From Pseudoramibacter sp. (lineage in GTDB: Bacteria > Bacillota > Clostridia > Eubacteriales > Eubacteriaceae): a stretch of 64,000 bases of DNA. Within the stretch, counting starts at the first letter, position 1. Every line of letters begins with the position of its first letter. This document shows, one piece after another, positions 24,507-33,678 of the stretch. The stretch is from positions 1,178,001 to 1,242,000 of the forward strand of contig NZ_JAKVLT010000001.1 of NCBI RefSeq assembly GCF_022484225.1, read 5' to 3'. The position numbers and the translations under genes were made by a program. Below the pieces are notes generated by a model. It made no database searches and was not told where the DNA came from. It worked only from the letters and a program-made list of their open reading frames with translations.

Positions 24507-25037
24507 ATGAGCAGCCAATCCCAGACCGAACGGGCCGAAAGCCCCGTGACGTGCCGTCTTTTTTGTGCAAAAGATGAACTGCGTATATTAGAAGTCCTGA
24601 ACCAGTCCATCGTGGAGCGCAAAGTGACGGCGCAGCTGACGCCGGCGACCATGGCGGCGCGCCGGGACTGGTTTGCGATGCACCGCGATCCCCGCTATCC
24701 CATTTTTGTGGCCGAACAGGACGGCGAGGTGCTGGGGTGGATGGCGGTCACGCCGTACCGCGGCGGCCGCGAAGGCTTTTCCAAGACCTGTGAGCTGAGC
24801 TACTACCTCGACCGGAAATGCCGGCACAGGGGCATCGGCTCGGCCCTCATGGCCCACGCCCTGGAAACGTGCCGGGAATTGGGCTACCGCCACGTGCTGC
24901 TCATCATTTTTGAACACAACCTGCCGTCCCAGGGGCTGGCGAAGAAATTCGGCTTCACGGTCTGGGGGCGCTTTCCGAACATCGTGGACATCGACGGGCA
25001 CATTCAGGACTGTCTGCAGATGGGCCGGGATTTGTAA
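24507..25037 (+). CDS. GNAT N-acetyltransferase (phosphinothricin acetyltransferase-like)
   Basis: A 176-aa acetyltransferase. The acetyl-CoA loop RKCRHRGIGSALMAHAL lies near residue 95-111, and the following HVLLIIFEHNLPSQGLAKKFGF is typical of the Pat/YncA group that acetylates small amines or amino acid analogues. ATG at 24507 is preferred to a GTG at 24495, although no strong ribosome site precedes either. Substrate unknown. Confidence 0.82.
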   Translation: MSSQSQTERAESPVTCRLFCAKDELRILEVLNQSIVERKVTAQLTPATMAARRDWFAMHRDPRYPIFVAEQDGEVLGWMAVTPYRGGREGFSKTCELSYYLDRKCRHRGIGSALMAHALETCRELGYRHVLLIIFEHNLPSQGLAKKFGFTVWGRFPNIVDIDGHIQDCLQMGRDL

Positions 25038-25052
25038 AAATCGAAAAAAACC

Positions 25053-25081
25053 TTGATCTTTCGGGACACTGTTGTTATAAT
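25053..25081 (+). promoter_or_regulatory. Promoter of rpmG-secE-nusG
   Basis: TTGATC (25053-25058), 17 bp, TATAAT (25076-25081). Confidence 0.78.
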
Positions 25082-25090
25082 AAATTTCAT

Positions 25091-25112
25091 AAAGGCTTTC
25101 CGCCTTTTTTTA
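25091..25112 (+). terminator. Short hairpin with T run between promoter and rpmG
   Basis: AAAGGC-TTTCC-GCCTTT followed by further T. It begins only a few bases after the predicted transcription start, so it may be an attenuator or the terminator of the upstream GNAT gene. Confidence 0.45.
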
Positions 25113-25173
25113 TTGTGGGCGGAACCCGAAATCACGAAAAAATAAGAGTTAAACCCTATATGGAGGTAGTCGG

Positions 25174-25323
25174 ATGAGAACCAAAGTTACATTAGCCTGT
25201 ACAGTATGCAAACAGCGCAATTACGATACCATGAAGAACAAACGCAACAACCCGGATCGTATTGAACTCAAGAAATACTGCCCGTTCTGCAAGAAACACA
25301 CTCTGCACAAGGAAACACGCTAA
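25174..25323 (+). CDS. rpmG: 50S ribosomal protein L33
   Basis: A 49-aa ribosomal protein starting [17 protein letters not shown]. Two Cys pairs (CTVC near residue 9 and CPFC near 37) mark the zinc-binding form of L33. TGGAGGT lies before the ATG. It is directly followed by secE, the usual Firmicute order. Confidence 0.95.
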   Translation: MRTKVTLACTVCKQRNYDTMKNKRNNPDRIELKKYCPFCKKHTLHKETR

Positions 25324-25351
25324 TTAAAGCGGGTTTGAGAGAACGCGGATT

Positions 25352-25852
25352 ATGGCGAAAAAAAAGAAAAACAGACAGGAACGCCGGGCTGAAGAAGCCA
25401 GGCTTGCTGAACTGAAGAAAAAATCGAAAGCCAGAGCAGCAGAGAAAAAAGAAGAAAAGATGCAGGCGGCCCGGGAACGCGCCATGGCCCACGAAACCGG
25501 AAAGAAGATTGCTGACGATGAAGCGGTCGTCCGGAAGGATGTAAAGGCCGGCGCGTCTGAAAAGGACCACTACGACGAAAAAGCCGTTGCCCAGGCCTCC
25601 AAGGAAAAGAGAGCCGCAAAAAAGGCGGCGGCAAAGAAAGAAAAGAAGCAGAAAAGACCCGGCTTCTTCAGAAGAATCGGGAACTTTTTCAGCGAAACCG
25701 GCGTCGAACTGCGGAAAGTCAACTGGCTGACGCGGGATGAGCTCATGCGCTCAAGCGGTGTCGTCTTCGGCATCGTCATTGTCTTTACCGTTCTGACCTG
25801 GCTGGTGGACAGCGGATTCGGAGCTTTGGCTGCATTTTTCCTGGGCAAGTAA
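25352..25852 (+). CDS. secE: Preprotein translocase subunit SecE with long charged N-terminus
   Basis: The last 60 residues are a standard SecE: RRIGNFFSETGVELRKVNWLTRDEL, then a single membrane helix SSGVVFGIVIVFTVLTWLVD (about residues 131-150). SecE clamps the SecY channel. The first 100 residues are almost all Lys, Ala, Glu and Arg, making the protein 166 aa where about 60-80 is common for the family. The extension may contact ribosome or RNA; this is a guess. No tRNA-Trp precedes it as in some relatives. Confidence 0.93.
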   Translation: MAKKKKNRQERRAEEARLAELKKKSKARAAEKKEEKMQAARERAMAHETGKKIADDEAVVRKDVKAGASEKDHYDEKAVAQASKEKRAAKKAAAKKEKKQKRPGFFRRIGNFFSETGVELRKVNWLTRDELMRSSGVVFGIVIVFTVLTWLVDSGFGALAAFFLGK

Positions 25853-25870
25853 CCCGGTTGGAGGCAAAAC

Positions 25871-26407
25871 ATGGAATACGAAAACGCAGATCAGCCGCAA
25901 TGGTATGTGGCCCATACCTATTCAGGTTATGAAAATAAAGTCAAGGACAGCATCGAAGCCACCGTCGAACACCGGAACATGCAGGACGTGATTTTTGACG
26001 TCGAAGTGCCGGTGCAGGACGTCGTGGAACAGAAGGACGGCAAGAAAGTCGTCAAAGAAAAGAAGCTGTTCCCGGGATACGTCATCGTCAAGATGTACAT
26101 GACCGATGAATCCTGGTACGTGGTGCGCAACACCCGCGGGGTCACCGGCTTTGTGGGCCCGGCATCGAAACCGGTGCCCCTCACCGAAGAAGAATTAAAG
26201 AAACTCGGCATCCGCCGGACCACCTACAAGGTCGACTTCGAGGTCGGCGATCAGGTGAAAGTGACGGCCAGGCCTTTCGAAGGCATCGCCGGCAAGATCG
26301 CAAGCATCAACGCCGATCAGGGCAAGATGGTGGTCGATCTGTCGATGTTCGGACGGGATACCCCGACCGAACTGGAATTCGACCAGGTCGAAAAAATCAA
26401 CGGCTAA
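25871..26407 (+). CDS. nusG: Transcription termination/antitermination protein NusG
   Basis: 178 aa with the NGN domain (QWYVAHTYSGYENKVKDSIE, then LFPGYVIVKMYMTDESWYVVRNTRGVTGFVG) and a C-terminal KOW domain (FEVGDQVKVTARPFEGIAGKI, about residues 122-145). It binds RNA polymerase and couples it to Rho or the ribosome. It lies 18 bp after secE. Confidence 0.97.
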   Translation: MEYENADQPQWYVAHTYSGYENKVKDSIEATVEHRNMQDVIFDVEVPVQDVVEQKDGKKVVKEKKLFPGYVIVKMYMTDESWYVVRNTRGVTGFVGPASKPVPLTEEELKKLGIRRTTYKVDFEVGDQVKVTARPFEGIAGKIASINADQGKMVVDLSMFGRDTPTELEFDQVEKING

Positions 26408-26512
26408 AGGCCGTCTTAAAATTTATTACACTGCTTTATTCGCTCTGTGAATCAGGGCGTTTAAATAAATTAACACTTAAGGGAATCCATTCTTCAACCT
26501 TACAATTTTGAC

Positions 26513-26526
26513 CGGTCGTACGACCG
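26513..26526. promoter_or_regulatory. Palindrome in the rplK leader
   Basis: CGGTCGTACGACCG, a perfect 14-bp palindrome 23 bp before the rplK start. It could be a small hairpin of the L11 leader or a protein site. The surrounding gap (26408-26548) holds no gene. Confidence 0.4.
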
Positions 26527-26548
26527 AGACTAACGAGGAGGTGTCACT

Positions 26549-26974
26549 ATGGCTAAAAAAGTAATTGGGCTGATTAAACTTCAGATCCCGGCAGGCAAAG
26601 CGTCTCCGGCGCCGCCAGTTGGGCCAGCTTTAGGCCAGCACGGTGTCAATATTATGGGCTTCTGTAAAGAATTCAACGCGAAAACAGCGGATCAGGCGGG
26701 GATGATCATTCCTGTCGTCATCACCGTTTTCCAGGATCATTCTTTCACGTTCATCACCAAGACCCCGCCAGCCGCTGTTCTGCTCAAGAAAGCAGCAGGC
26801 ATTGACAAAGCATCTGGAGAACCGAATAAAAATAAAGTCGCATCTGTCACAATGGATCAGGTTCGTGAAATTGCACAGACGAAGATGCCTGACCTGAATG
26901 CCGCCGATTTGGACGCCGCTGCCAGCATGGTTGCCGGTACTGCACGTTCGATGGGCATCACGGTCGAAGAATAA
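26549..26974 (+). CDS. rplK: 50S ribosomal protein L11
   Basis: 141 aa. The start [40 protein letters not shown] is the diagnostic L11 N-terminal domain, and the C-terminal RNA-binding domain ends [19 protein letters not shown] precedes the ATG. L11 binds the GTPase centre of 23S rRNA. Confidence 0.98.
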   Translation: MAKKVIGLIKLQIPAGKASPAPPVGPALGQHGVNIMGFCKEFNAKTADQAGMIIPVVITVFQDHSFTFITKTPPAAVLLKKAAGIDKASGEPNKNKVASVTMDQVREIAQTKMPDLNAADLDAAASMVAGTARSMGITVEE

Positions 26975-27055
26975 ATCTATACGTATCAATAAAAAACAAT
27001 TTGAAGAAGAACCTTAAGTGGGAGGATTTAATCCGTTAAGACCACAGGAGGAAAG

Positions 27056-27745
27056 ATGAAAAGAGGAAAAAAATACCAGGATAATGCGAAGACTTTTGAC
27101 AAGTCTGAGCTGTTTGATCTGGATGCCGCTGTGGCACAGGTCAAAAAAATGGCGACCGCGAACTTCGACGAAACCGTTGAACTTCACGCACGCCTCGGTG
27201 TTGATTCCCGTCACGCTGACCAGCAGGTCCGCGGGTCTGTCGTTCTGCCGAACGGCACCGGGAATACGGTTCGCGTTTTGGTTATCGCCAAGGGCGACAA
27301 ACTGAAAGAAGCGGAAGCAGCAGGCGCTGACTTCTTCGGCGAAGAAGAAATGATCGAAAAGATCCAGAAAGAAAACTGGTTCGATTTCGACGTTCTGATT
27401 GCCACACCGGATATGATGGGCAAGGTCGGCCGCTTAGGGCGTCTGCTCGGGCCGAAGGGCTTGATGCCTAACCCGAAATCCGGCACCGTCACCATGGACA
27501 TTGAAAAGGCCGTTAAAGACACCAAGGCTGGGAAAGTCGAATACCGTCTGGACAAGGCCAACATCATCCACGTCATCATCGGGAAAGCTTCCTTCACGGA
27601 AGAACAGCTGACCCAGAACTTAACCGTTCTCCTTGACGCCCTCAAGAAGGCCAAACCGGCAGCCGCCAAAGGACAGTACTTCAAATCTGTCACACTGGCG
27701 TCTACCATGGGCCCAGGGGTCAAGATCAACCCGGCAAGAATCTAA
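27056..27745 (+). CDS. rplA: 50S ribosomal protein L1
   Basis: 229 aa with the L1 signature [32 protein letters not shown]1 binds the 23S rRNA stalk and usually represses its own operon by binding a mimic in the mRNA. The spacer just before it (GTGGGAGGATTTAATCCGTT, 27019-27038) resembles such an L1 site. AGGAGGAAAG precedes the ATG. Confidence 0.98.
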   Translation: MKRGKKYQDNAKTFDKSELFDLDAAVAQVKKMATANFDETVELHARLGVDSRHADQQVRGSVVLPNGTGNTVRVLVIAKGDKLKEAEAAGADFFGEEEMIEKIQKENWFDFDVLIATPDMMGKVGRLGRLLGPKGLMPNPKSGTVTMDIEKAVKDTKAGKVEYRLDKANIIHVIIGKASFTEEQLTQNLTVLLDALKKAKPAAAKGQYFKSVTLASTMGPGVKINPARI

Positions 27746-27755
27746 CAAATTTGAC

Positions 27756-27784
27756 TTGACATCCTCAGAGAGTCGTGATAAACT
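27756..27784 (+). promoter_or_regulatory. Promoter of rplJ-rplL
   Basis: TTGACA (27756-27761), 17 bp, TAAACT (27779-27784) with an extended TGA. Confidence 0.8.
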
Positions 27785-27824
27785 ACTCTAGTCTGAGATA
27801 AGGAAATTGAATATCATTCATCCA

Positions 27825-27921
27825 TAGACAGCAGGGACACACGTTTAAAAAGCCTGCCGAGGGTGTCGCAAGCAAGAATTATTAGGCTTTCTTCACCTGG
27901 GTGGAGAGAGCCTTATTTTTT
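27825..27921 (+). ncRNA. L10 ribosomal protein leader with attenuator
   Basis: The segment AGACAGCAGGGACACACG ... AAGCCTGCCGAGGGTGTCGC matches the Firmicute L10 leader, which binds the L10-L12 complex. It is followed by a terminator hairpin (27884-27896 with 27901-27913) and a T run. This gives feedback control of rplJ-rplL. Confidence 0.88.
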
Positions 27922-27986
27922 GACAGCAAATGTCAGAAAGCCTTCTGCATCTGATTTTTGTTAAAAATCTAAAAAAGGAGGAAAAC

Positions 27987-28520
27987 ATGCCCAATCTCGA
28001 AGCAAAAAAAGCGCTGGTCGCTGAAGTTGCGGAAAAGCTGAAAGCTTCACAGGGAACAATCATCGTCGATTACCGCGGCCTGACGGTTGCGGAAGTCACC
28101 GAACTGAGAAACAAAGCCCGTGAACAGGGAATTGAATACAAGGTCTACAAGAATTCAACCCTGCGCTTTGCCGCAAAAGAAGCGGATCAGGAAGGTCTTT
28201 TGGAAGCCCTTAAAGGACCGACTGCCATCGCATTCTGCGAAGCTGATCCCATTGCTCCGGCTAAATTAATGGTCGATTTTGCAAAGGATCACGAAAAGCT
28301 GGAAGTCAAATCCGGTGCGGTTGACGGCAAAGTCGTCAGCGTCTCTGAAATTGATGCCCTGGCTAAACTCCCGAGCCGCGAAGAACTCATCGCACAGACC
28401 CTCAGAGGTCTCAATTCGCCGATTCAGGGATTTGTCAACGTGCTCAACGGGACGATCAAAGGTCTCGTCGTCGCGCTGTCTGCGATTGCCGACAAGAAAA
28501 AAGAAGAAGAAGCTGCGTAA
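27987..28520 (+). CDS. rplJ: 50S ribosomal protein L10
   Basis: 177 aa, starting MPNLEAKKALVAEVAEKLKA and containing IIVDYRGLTVAEVTELR and KVYKNSTLRFA, all typical of L10. It anchors the L12 stalk dimers. The ATG at 27987 has AAAGGAGGAAAAC directly upstream, so longer in-frame extensions into the leader are rejected. Confidence 0.98.
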   Translation: MPNLEAKKALVAEVAEKLKASQGTIIVDYRGLTVAEVTELRNKAREQGIEYKVYKNSTLRFAAKEADQEGLLEALKGPTAIAFCEADPIAPAKLMVDFAKDHEKLEVKSGAVDGKVVSVSEIDALAKLPSREELIAQTLRGLNSPIQGFVNVLNGTIKGLVVALSAIADKKKEEEAA

Positions 28521-28568
28521 TCAGTTTCTGACGGTACACCAATTATCATTTCAATTTGGAGGAATATC

Positions 28569-28946
28569 ATGAGCGAAAAAGTCGAAAATTTAATCGAAGA
28601 AGTTAAAGGTTTAACGGTTCTTGAATTATCAGAATTAGTTTCTGCATTAGAAGACGAATTTGGCGTCAGCGCTGCTGCTCCTGTCGCTGTTGCTGCTGCA
28701 CCTGGTGCTGCTGGCGGCGATGCTGCTGCTGAAAAGACTGAATTCGACGTCGTCCTGAAGGAAATCGGCGATCAGAAGATCAAAGTCATCAAAGTTGTCC
28801 GCGAACTCACCGGCTTAGGCCTGAAAGACGCGAAAGCTTTAGTCGACGGCGCACCGAAGACCGTCAAAGAAGGCGTGCCGAAGGACGAAGCAGAAGAAAT
28901 GAAATCCAAGATCGAAGAAGTCGGCGCTACTGTCGAACTCAAATAA
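28569..28946 (+). CDS. rplL: 50S ribosomal protein L7/L12
   Basis: 125 aa. N-terminal dimerisation part, an Ala-rich hinge (about residues 37-52), and the C-terminal factor-binding domain with [29 protein letters not shown] precedes the ATG. The operon ends here with a terminator; rpoB, which follows in most Firmicutes, is not present. Confidence 0.98.
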   Translation: MSEKVENLIEEVKGLTVLELSELVSALEDEFGVSAAAPVAVAAAPGAAGGDAAAEKTEFDVVLKEIGDQKIKVIKVVRELTGLGLKDAKALVDGAPKTVKEGVPKDEAEEMKSKIEEVGATVELK

Positions 28947-28975
28947 TCGAACTCTCGATTTTAAGATCACAAAGA

Positions 28976-29004
28976 AGACCTGCCATTGGCGGGTCTTTTT
29001 TTAA
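28976..29004 (+). terminator. Terminator after rplL
   Basis: AGACCTGCC-ATT-GGCGGGTCT (one G-U pair) and T7. Confidence 0.9.
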
Positions 29005-29090
29005 TGGCAAAGCGTAAAAGATTACAGGACTTTTTTAAAAAAATATTTTATAATAAAAAATAAACCTAAATTCAGAGAGGAGACCGGACG

Positions 29091-29729
29091 ATGGCAGATC
29101 GTGATCAGATTGAACCGAAAAAGTGGATAAAATGGGCCCAGACCCTTCAGGCGGAAGCCCAGAGCGGGCTCGCCTACGCGGCGAATCCCTTCGACATTGA
29201 GCGCTACGAACGGCTGCGGGATTTGTCAGTGGAAATCATGAACACTTACACCGAAGCGGGGATGGACAAGGTGCGGTCGATGTTTGCCAACGAAACCGGC
29301 TATCAGACCCCGAAGGTCGACGTCCGGGGCGCCGTCGTGAAGCAGGGCAAGATCCTCCTCGTTCAGGAAAAGCTCAACGACGACTGCTGGTCCCTGCCCG
29401 GAGGCTGGGCCGATGTGGGGCTGTCTCTCAAGGAAAACATCGAGAAAGAAGTCCGAGAGGAAGCGGGCCTCGACACCAAGGCGACCCGTCTCGTCGCGAT
29501 CTACAACTGGCTGAAAAGCTACAAGGACGCGCCGTTTTCGATGTACAAAATGGTGATGCTGTGCGAACCTGCGGGAGCCGGCCACTTCGCCGACAACGCG
29601 GAAACCGAAAACGCCGCTTATTTTGCCCTCGGAGAGCTGCCGCCTTTGACCCGGAAAGTCAGCCGGGACCTCATCGCGCGATGCTTAAGCGCGGCCAAGG
29701 ACTGGGACTACACCCCCTATATCGAATAG
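29091..29729 (+). CDS. NUDIX hydrolase (ADP-ribose pyrophosphatase-like)
   Basis: A 212-aa protein with an N-terminal helical module (WIKWAQTLQAEAQSGLAYA) seen in the Nudix_N_2 group. The NUDIX box is GGWADVGLSLKENIEKEVREEAGL at about residues 104-127, with all the metal-binding Glu present. It cleaves a nucleoside diphosphate linked to another moiety, probably ADP-ribose. GAGAGGAGACC precedes the ATG. A TATAAT at 29049-29054 may be its -10. Confidence 0.88.
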   Translation: MADRDQIEPKKWIKWAQTLQAEAQSGLAYAANPFDIERYERLRDLSVEIMNTYTEAGMDKVRSMFANETGYQTPKVDVRGAVVKQGKILLVQEKLNDDCWSLPGGWADVGLSLKENIEKEVREEAGLDTKATRLVAIYNWLKSYKDAPFSMYKMVMLCEPAGAGHFADNAETENAAYFALGELPPLTRKVSRDLIARCLSAAKDWDYTPYIE

Positions 29730-29745
29730 GCAGTCTAAGAAAGCC

Positions 29746-29775
29746 TTGACAGGGGCGTCTTATATCAAGTATAAT
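29746..29775 (+). promoter_or_regulatory. Promoter of the SRP RNA gene
   Basis: TTGACA (29746-29751), 18 bp, TATAAT (29770-29775). Confidence 0.85.
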
Positions 29776-29781
29776 AATCTT

Positions 29782-30052
29782 CACACTAGACGGAGCAGTA
29801 GCGGCGCTCTGTAACCTGCAATCCGCTATAGCAGGGTTGAATTCCCCAATGCGGGAACGGTGATTGATGCCAGTCGACGGGTAAGTGGCGTTGAAGGCTG
29901 GACTCTGCGCAATAAGACCCTGTGAATCCTGTCAGGTCCGGAAGGAAGCAGCAGTAAGCAGGCAACCTTATGTGCCGCAGAACCATCTGGCCCGAGTTAA
30001 CTGCTCGGCGGACGGTCGAAAGCCGTTTTCAAAGCGGGGTGTGTTTTTTTTT
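29782..30052 (+). ncRNA. ffs: Signal recognition particle RNA, large Firmicute type
   Basis: The conserved domain IV tip GTCAGGTCCGGAAGGAAGCA then GCAGTAAG is at about 29933-29961, and the Alu-like 5' domain makes the whole RNA about 265 nt, as in Bacillus and Clostridium. The RNA pairs with Ffh to target membrane proteins. The T run at 30044-30052 ends it. The exact ends are estimated. Confidence 0.93.
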
Positions 30053-30145
30053 AGAGACTTAACGGCGGGCAGGAGAACATCCTGCCCGTTATTTTTATGC
30101 CTAAGATATTAAATAGCACTTTATCAGTAAATTATTGCCATGATG

Positions 30146-30174
30146 TTTAAACCCCTTCCAAAAGCTGTTATAAT
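30146..30174 (+). promoter_or_regulatory. Promoter of the iron alcohol dehydrogenase
   Basis: TTTAAA (30146-30151), 17 bp, TATAAT (30169-30174) with an extended TGT. Confidence 0.65.
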
Positions 30175-30252
30175 TTATGTGGATAAATTTGTGATGATCG
30201 TTTACAACCAAAGCGTTTTCACGCTGTGTTCAACCATAGAAAGGGGTAACCG

Positions 30253-31416
30253 ATGAGTAAAATGAATACCGTCCGCGGATTCCAGGTGAAGCCGCAGATT
30301 TGGTACGGTATTGGATCGATTAAAAAACTCGCAGACTTTGGGTGCAGCAAAGTCTGTATCGTTACGGATAAAGATATGGTAAAATTCGGCCTGCTCGACA
30401 AGATCACGGAAGTGCTCGACGAAGCCGGCGTGACCTACCATGTCTTTGATGATGTCAAGCCCAACCCGACGACAGATATCGTCGAAAAGGGCGTGGCCCA
30501 CATGCTGACGGAAAGACCGCAGGCCCTGATCGCCTTGGGCGGCGGCTCTTCGATCGACACGGCGAAGGGCATCATTTACTACACCAATAATTTCAAGCAG
30601 ATTTTCTTAGACCCGCAGTTCGTGATCAACCCACACTTCATCGCCATTCCGACCACAGCCGGAACCGGTTCCGAAGTCACGGACTACGCAGTCCTCACCG
30701 ATGTGGAAACAGGCACGAAGATTCCGTTGACGGAATCGATGATGATGCCGGATACGGCCATCCTCGAACCCCGCCTGATCGAATCCGTTCCCGCCGGCGC
30801 CACCGCCGCAACCGGGATGGACGTCCTGACCCACGCCATCGAAGCCTACGTCTCCACGGGCAACAACCCGTTCTCGAGATGCTACGCCTCCAAGGCGACA
30901 GAACTGGTGTTCAAGAGCCTCAAGGCCTGCTACGATGACGGTCACGACCTCGAAAGCAAGGCCAGCATGCAGATCGCCTCAACCATGGCCGGCATCGCCT
31001 TCAACAGCGCAGGGCTCGGCATGGCTCACGCCATCGCCCACACCGTCGGCGCTCAGTACCACATGCCCCACGGCATGGCCTGCGCCATCGCGCTGCCTTA
31101 CGTCATTTCCTACAACGGCATTGACGACCGGGCCGAACACCTGTACGAACGGCTGCTCCACGCCATCGGCGTCCACAAGGACGAAGGGCGCACCGCCGCC
31201 GCGACCCTCGTGAGAATGGTGGTCACCCTCATGAAATCCATGAAGCTGCCCCTGTGCCTCGACGAAAGCCGCTCCGACACCTCGGATTACGATCAGGTCC
31301 GCCCGACTTTGATCAAAAAAGCCATGGCCGACGCGACACTCAAGACCAATCCGGTCCAGCCTTCCGCAGAAGACATGGGCACCATGCTCGACATGGTCTG
31401 CCACGGCGTCTTTTAA
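30253..31416 (+). CDS. Iron-containing alcohol dehydrogenase
   Basis: 387 aa of the group III (Fe) ADH family, close in pattern to 1-propanol/butanol dehydrogenases. The NAD loop is LIALGGGSSIDTAKGI near residue 94. PTTAGTGSEVTDYAV follows near 134. The metal ligands are DVLTHAIEAYVS near 194 and GMAHAIAHTVGAQYHMPHGMACA near 256. It reduces aldehydes to alcohols in fermentation. GAAAGGGGT precedes the ATG. It is transcribed alone. Confidence 0.93.
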   Translation: MSKMNTVRGFQVKPQIWYGIGSIKKLADFGCSKVCIVTDKDMVKFGLLDKITEVLDEAGVTYHVFDDVKPNPTTDIVEKGVAHMLTERPQALIALGGGSSIDTAKGIIYYTNNFKQIFLDPQFVINPHFIAIPTTAGTGSEVTDYAVLTDVETGTKIPLTESMMMPDTAILEPRLIESVPAGATAATGMDVLTHAIEAYVSTGNNPFSRCYASKATELVFKSLKACYDDGHDLESKASMQIASTMAGIAFNSAGLGMAHAIAHTVGAQYHMPHGMACAIALPYVISYNGIDDRAEHLYERLLHAIGVHKDEGRTAAATLVRMVVTLMKSMKLPLCLDESRSDTSDYDQVRPTLIKKAMADATLKTNPVQPSAEDMGTMLDMVCHGVF

Positions 31417-31437
31417 GCCTTAAGCTTTAGACCTTAC

Positions 31438-31472
31438 GCTCCTGTCAGGTTTTTCTGACGGGGGCTTTTTTT
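31438..31472 (+). terminator. Terminator after the alcohol dehydrogenase
   Basis: GCTCCTGTCAG (31438-31448) pairs with CTGACGGGGGC (31455-31465) including G-U pairs, then T7. Confidence 0.88.
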
Positions 31473-31527
31473 GTGTTAAAATAGAGCGTAAACTGAGTGT
31501 GTAAATTCAAAGGAAAGGAGCGCCGCC

Positions 31528-33678
31528 ATGTCAGAGACTGCCGCGATCGACCAATTTTTAAAATCAGGGGGCATCCGCCGGCCCATCGCCCTGGGGCCCC
31601 AGCAGCTCGCCGCCGCAGCCAGAACCGAGGGCCAGACCTTGCTCCTCGCCGTGCCCGGAAGTGGCAAGACCACGGTGATCATCTGCCGCCTGGCCTACAT
31701 GATCGAGGCCCGGGGCATCGACCCCGGGGCGATTTTAACCCTGACGTTCTCCCGTTCCGGGGCTTTCGATCTCTTAAACCGCTACCGGGAGCTTTGCGGA
31801 CACAGCGCCTGTGAGCCGCGGTTTTCGACGATCCACAGCTTCGCCCTGTCGGTGATCCGCCGGTACGAAGGGCTGTACGGCAAAAAGGCCTTCGACGTCC
31901 TCGAGGACAGCGGACGGGTGATCCGGGAGCTGTATCACGGGATTTACCACACCTGGCCCTCGGATAGCGACATGACGGACATTGAATCGGCCCTGTCGCT
32001 GATTTCCAACCGCATGATGACGCCGGCGGAGATCGCCGAAATCAAGGTAGGGGATTTATCCATTGAAAGGCTTTATGAGGCCTACCGCCGGTACAAGCGC
32101 CGGGCCCGTCTCATGGACTTCGACGACATGCTGGTCTACGCTTACAAATTATTAAAAAAGCACAAAAGGCTCTTAAATGATTTTAAGGACCGCTACCATT
32201 ATCTCAACATCGACGAAGCCCAGGACACGTCGACCCTCCAGTTTGCGATCATCCGCCTTTTAACTGGGAAAACCGGCAACCTCCTCGTCGTCGGGGACGA
32301 AGACCAGAGCATCTACGGCTTCCGGGGGGCGAGCCCCAAGGCCCTGCTTCAGTTTCAGAAAATCTACCCCAAGGGCCAGGTCCTCCTCATGGAAGAAAAC
32401 CGACGCTCCACGGCGGCTTTGGTCGCGGCGGCGGACCGGTTCATCAAGCTCAACAAAGAGCGCTACCCGAAGCACATGGTCACGAAGAATCCCGAGGGGC
32501 TAAAGCCCGTGAGACGGGTGTTCCCGTCCATCGAGGCCCAGTACGCCTATCTCGGCACGGCGGTGCGCCAGGAGGGCAAGCACACGGCGATACTGTACCG
32601 CAACAACGACTCGGCGATTCCCTTAATCGACCGCTTCGAGCGGGAACACCTGCGCTATCGATTAAAAGAACACGAGCCGACGTTTTTCTCGCACTTTGTT
32701 GTCAGAGATATTGCGGATTTCTTCGCCTTCGCCCACGATCTTTCGAATCTGGAATTATTTAGAAATCTGTATTACAAAATGGACTGCGGCATCTCGAAGC
32801 AGCAGATGGAAATGGTGTGCCGGATGCGCCCGAAGGTCTCGGTCTTCGACGCACTGCTCGCCCTGCCGGGGCTCAAGGATTGGATGGCGGACAAATGGAT
32901 AAAAGAAGAAAAGGGATTAAAGCAGCTCGCGGACATGGCCCCGGGGCCCGGGGTGCATTTTATCGTGGACGAACTCGGTTATCGAGAGCACCTGGCCTTT
33001 CGGGTGAGAAACGGCTACCGGGAAGAGACCGTCGTCCAAAAGCTCAACATTTTGCAGATTCTCGCGGGCCGGGAGCCAACCCAGGAGGCCTTTTTCGACC
33101 GCCTCACGGACCTTAAATCCCTGATCGCCCACCACAAAACCGATCCCACCGGCCCGGTGACCTTGTCGACCATCCATTCAAGCAAGGGCCTGGAATTTGA
33201 CAAGGTGTATCTCATCGACGCGGTGGACGGGGAATTTCCGACCCAATCGGCATTAGAGGACTCAGAAGAAGGGAAGGCCCTGTATAACGAAGAAGTGCGG
33301 CTGTTTTACGTCGGGGTGACCCGGGCGAAGAAAGAAGTGGAAATCGTGTCGGTGAAGGGCCGGAAGGAATCCCGGTTCGTTCCGGTGTATCTCGGCGAGA
33401 AAAAGAAAATCAAAAAAGCAAAAGCCGCCCGGAAGCTGCCGCCCCTCGGGGCGGTTCAGGCGGCGGTGACGCGCAGAAAAGCTTTAAGCCACATGCGGGA
33501 AGTCAGCGCAAAGCGGGCCGCACGCTGGCACCCCGGGGACCGGCTCGTGCACACCAAATTCGGCGAGGGGACGATTCAGGCCATCGACGGGACGACGGCG
33601 TCGGTGATTTTTTCGGGCAAAACCCGGCAGATCGACCTCGCGGTGTGCGAGGGCAAACACTTAATCCGGCGCGTTTAG
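31528..33678 (+). CDS. UvrD/PcrA-like ATP-dependent DNA helicase
   Basis: A 716-aa SF1A helicase. Walker A is LAVPGSGKTTVIICRLAYMI near residue 40, motif Ia LTFSRSGAFDLL, Walker B LNIDEAQDTS near 230, motif III VVGDEDQSIYGFRGA near 256, and motifs V/VI VTLSTIHSSKGLEFD and LFYVGVTRAKKEV near 546-610. The C-terminus (about 660-716) holds a small domain with HPGDRLVHTKFGEGTIQAID, as in PcrA. It is shorter than UvrD. AAAGGAG precedes the ATG. Its end overlaps convergent lspA by 18 bp. Confidence 0.9.
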   Translation: MSETAAIDQFLKSGGIRRPIALGPQQLAAAARTEGQTLLLAVPGSGKTTVIICRLAYMIEARGIDPGAILTLTFSRSGAFDLLNRYRELCGHSACEPRFSTIHSFALSVIRRYEGLYGKKAFDVLEDSGRVIRELYHGIYHTWPSDSDMTDIESALSLISNRMMTPAEIAEIKVGDLSIERLYEAYRRYKRRARLMDFDDMLVYAYKLLKKHKRLLNDFKDRYHYLNIDEAQDTSTLQFAIIRLLTGKTGNLLVVGDEDQSIYGFRGASPKALLQFQKIYPKGQVLLMEENRRSTAALVAAADRFIKLNKERYPKHMVTKNPEGLKPVRRVFPSIEAQYAYLGTAVRQEGKHTAILYRNNDSAIPLIDRFEREHLRYRLKEHEPTFFSHFVVRDIADFFAFAHDLSNLELFRNLYYKMDCGISKQQMEMVCRMRPKVSVFDALLALPGLKDWMADKWIKEEKGLKQLADMAPGPGVHFIVDELGYREHLAFRVRNGYREETVVQKLNILQILAGREPTQEAFFDRLTDLKSLIAHHKTDPTGPVTLSTIHSSKGLEFDKVYLIDAVDGEFPTQSALEDSEEGKALYNEEVRLFYVGVTRAKKEVEIVSVKGRKESRFVPVYLGEKKKIKKAKAARKLPPLGAVQAAVTRRKALSHMREVSAKRAARWHPGDRLVHTKFGEGTIQAIDGTTASVIFSGKTRQIDLAVCEGKHLIRRV

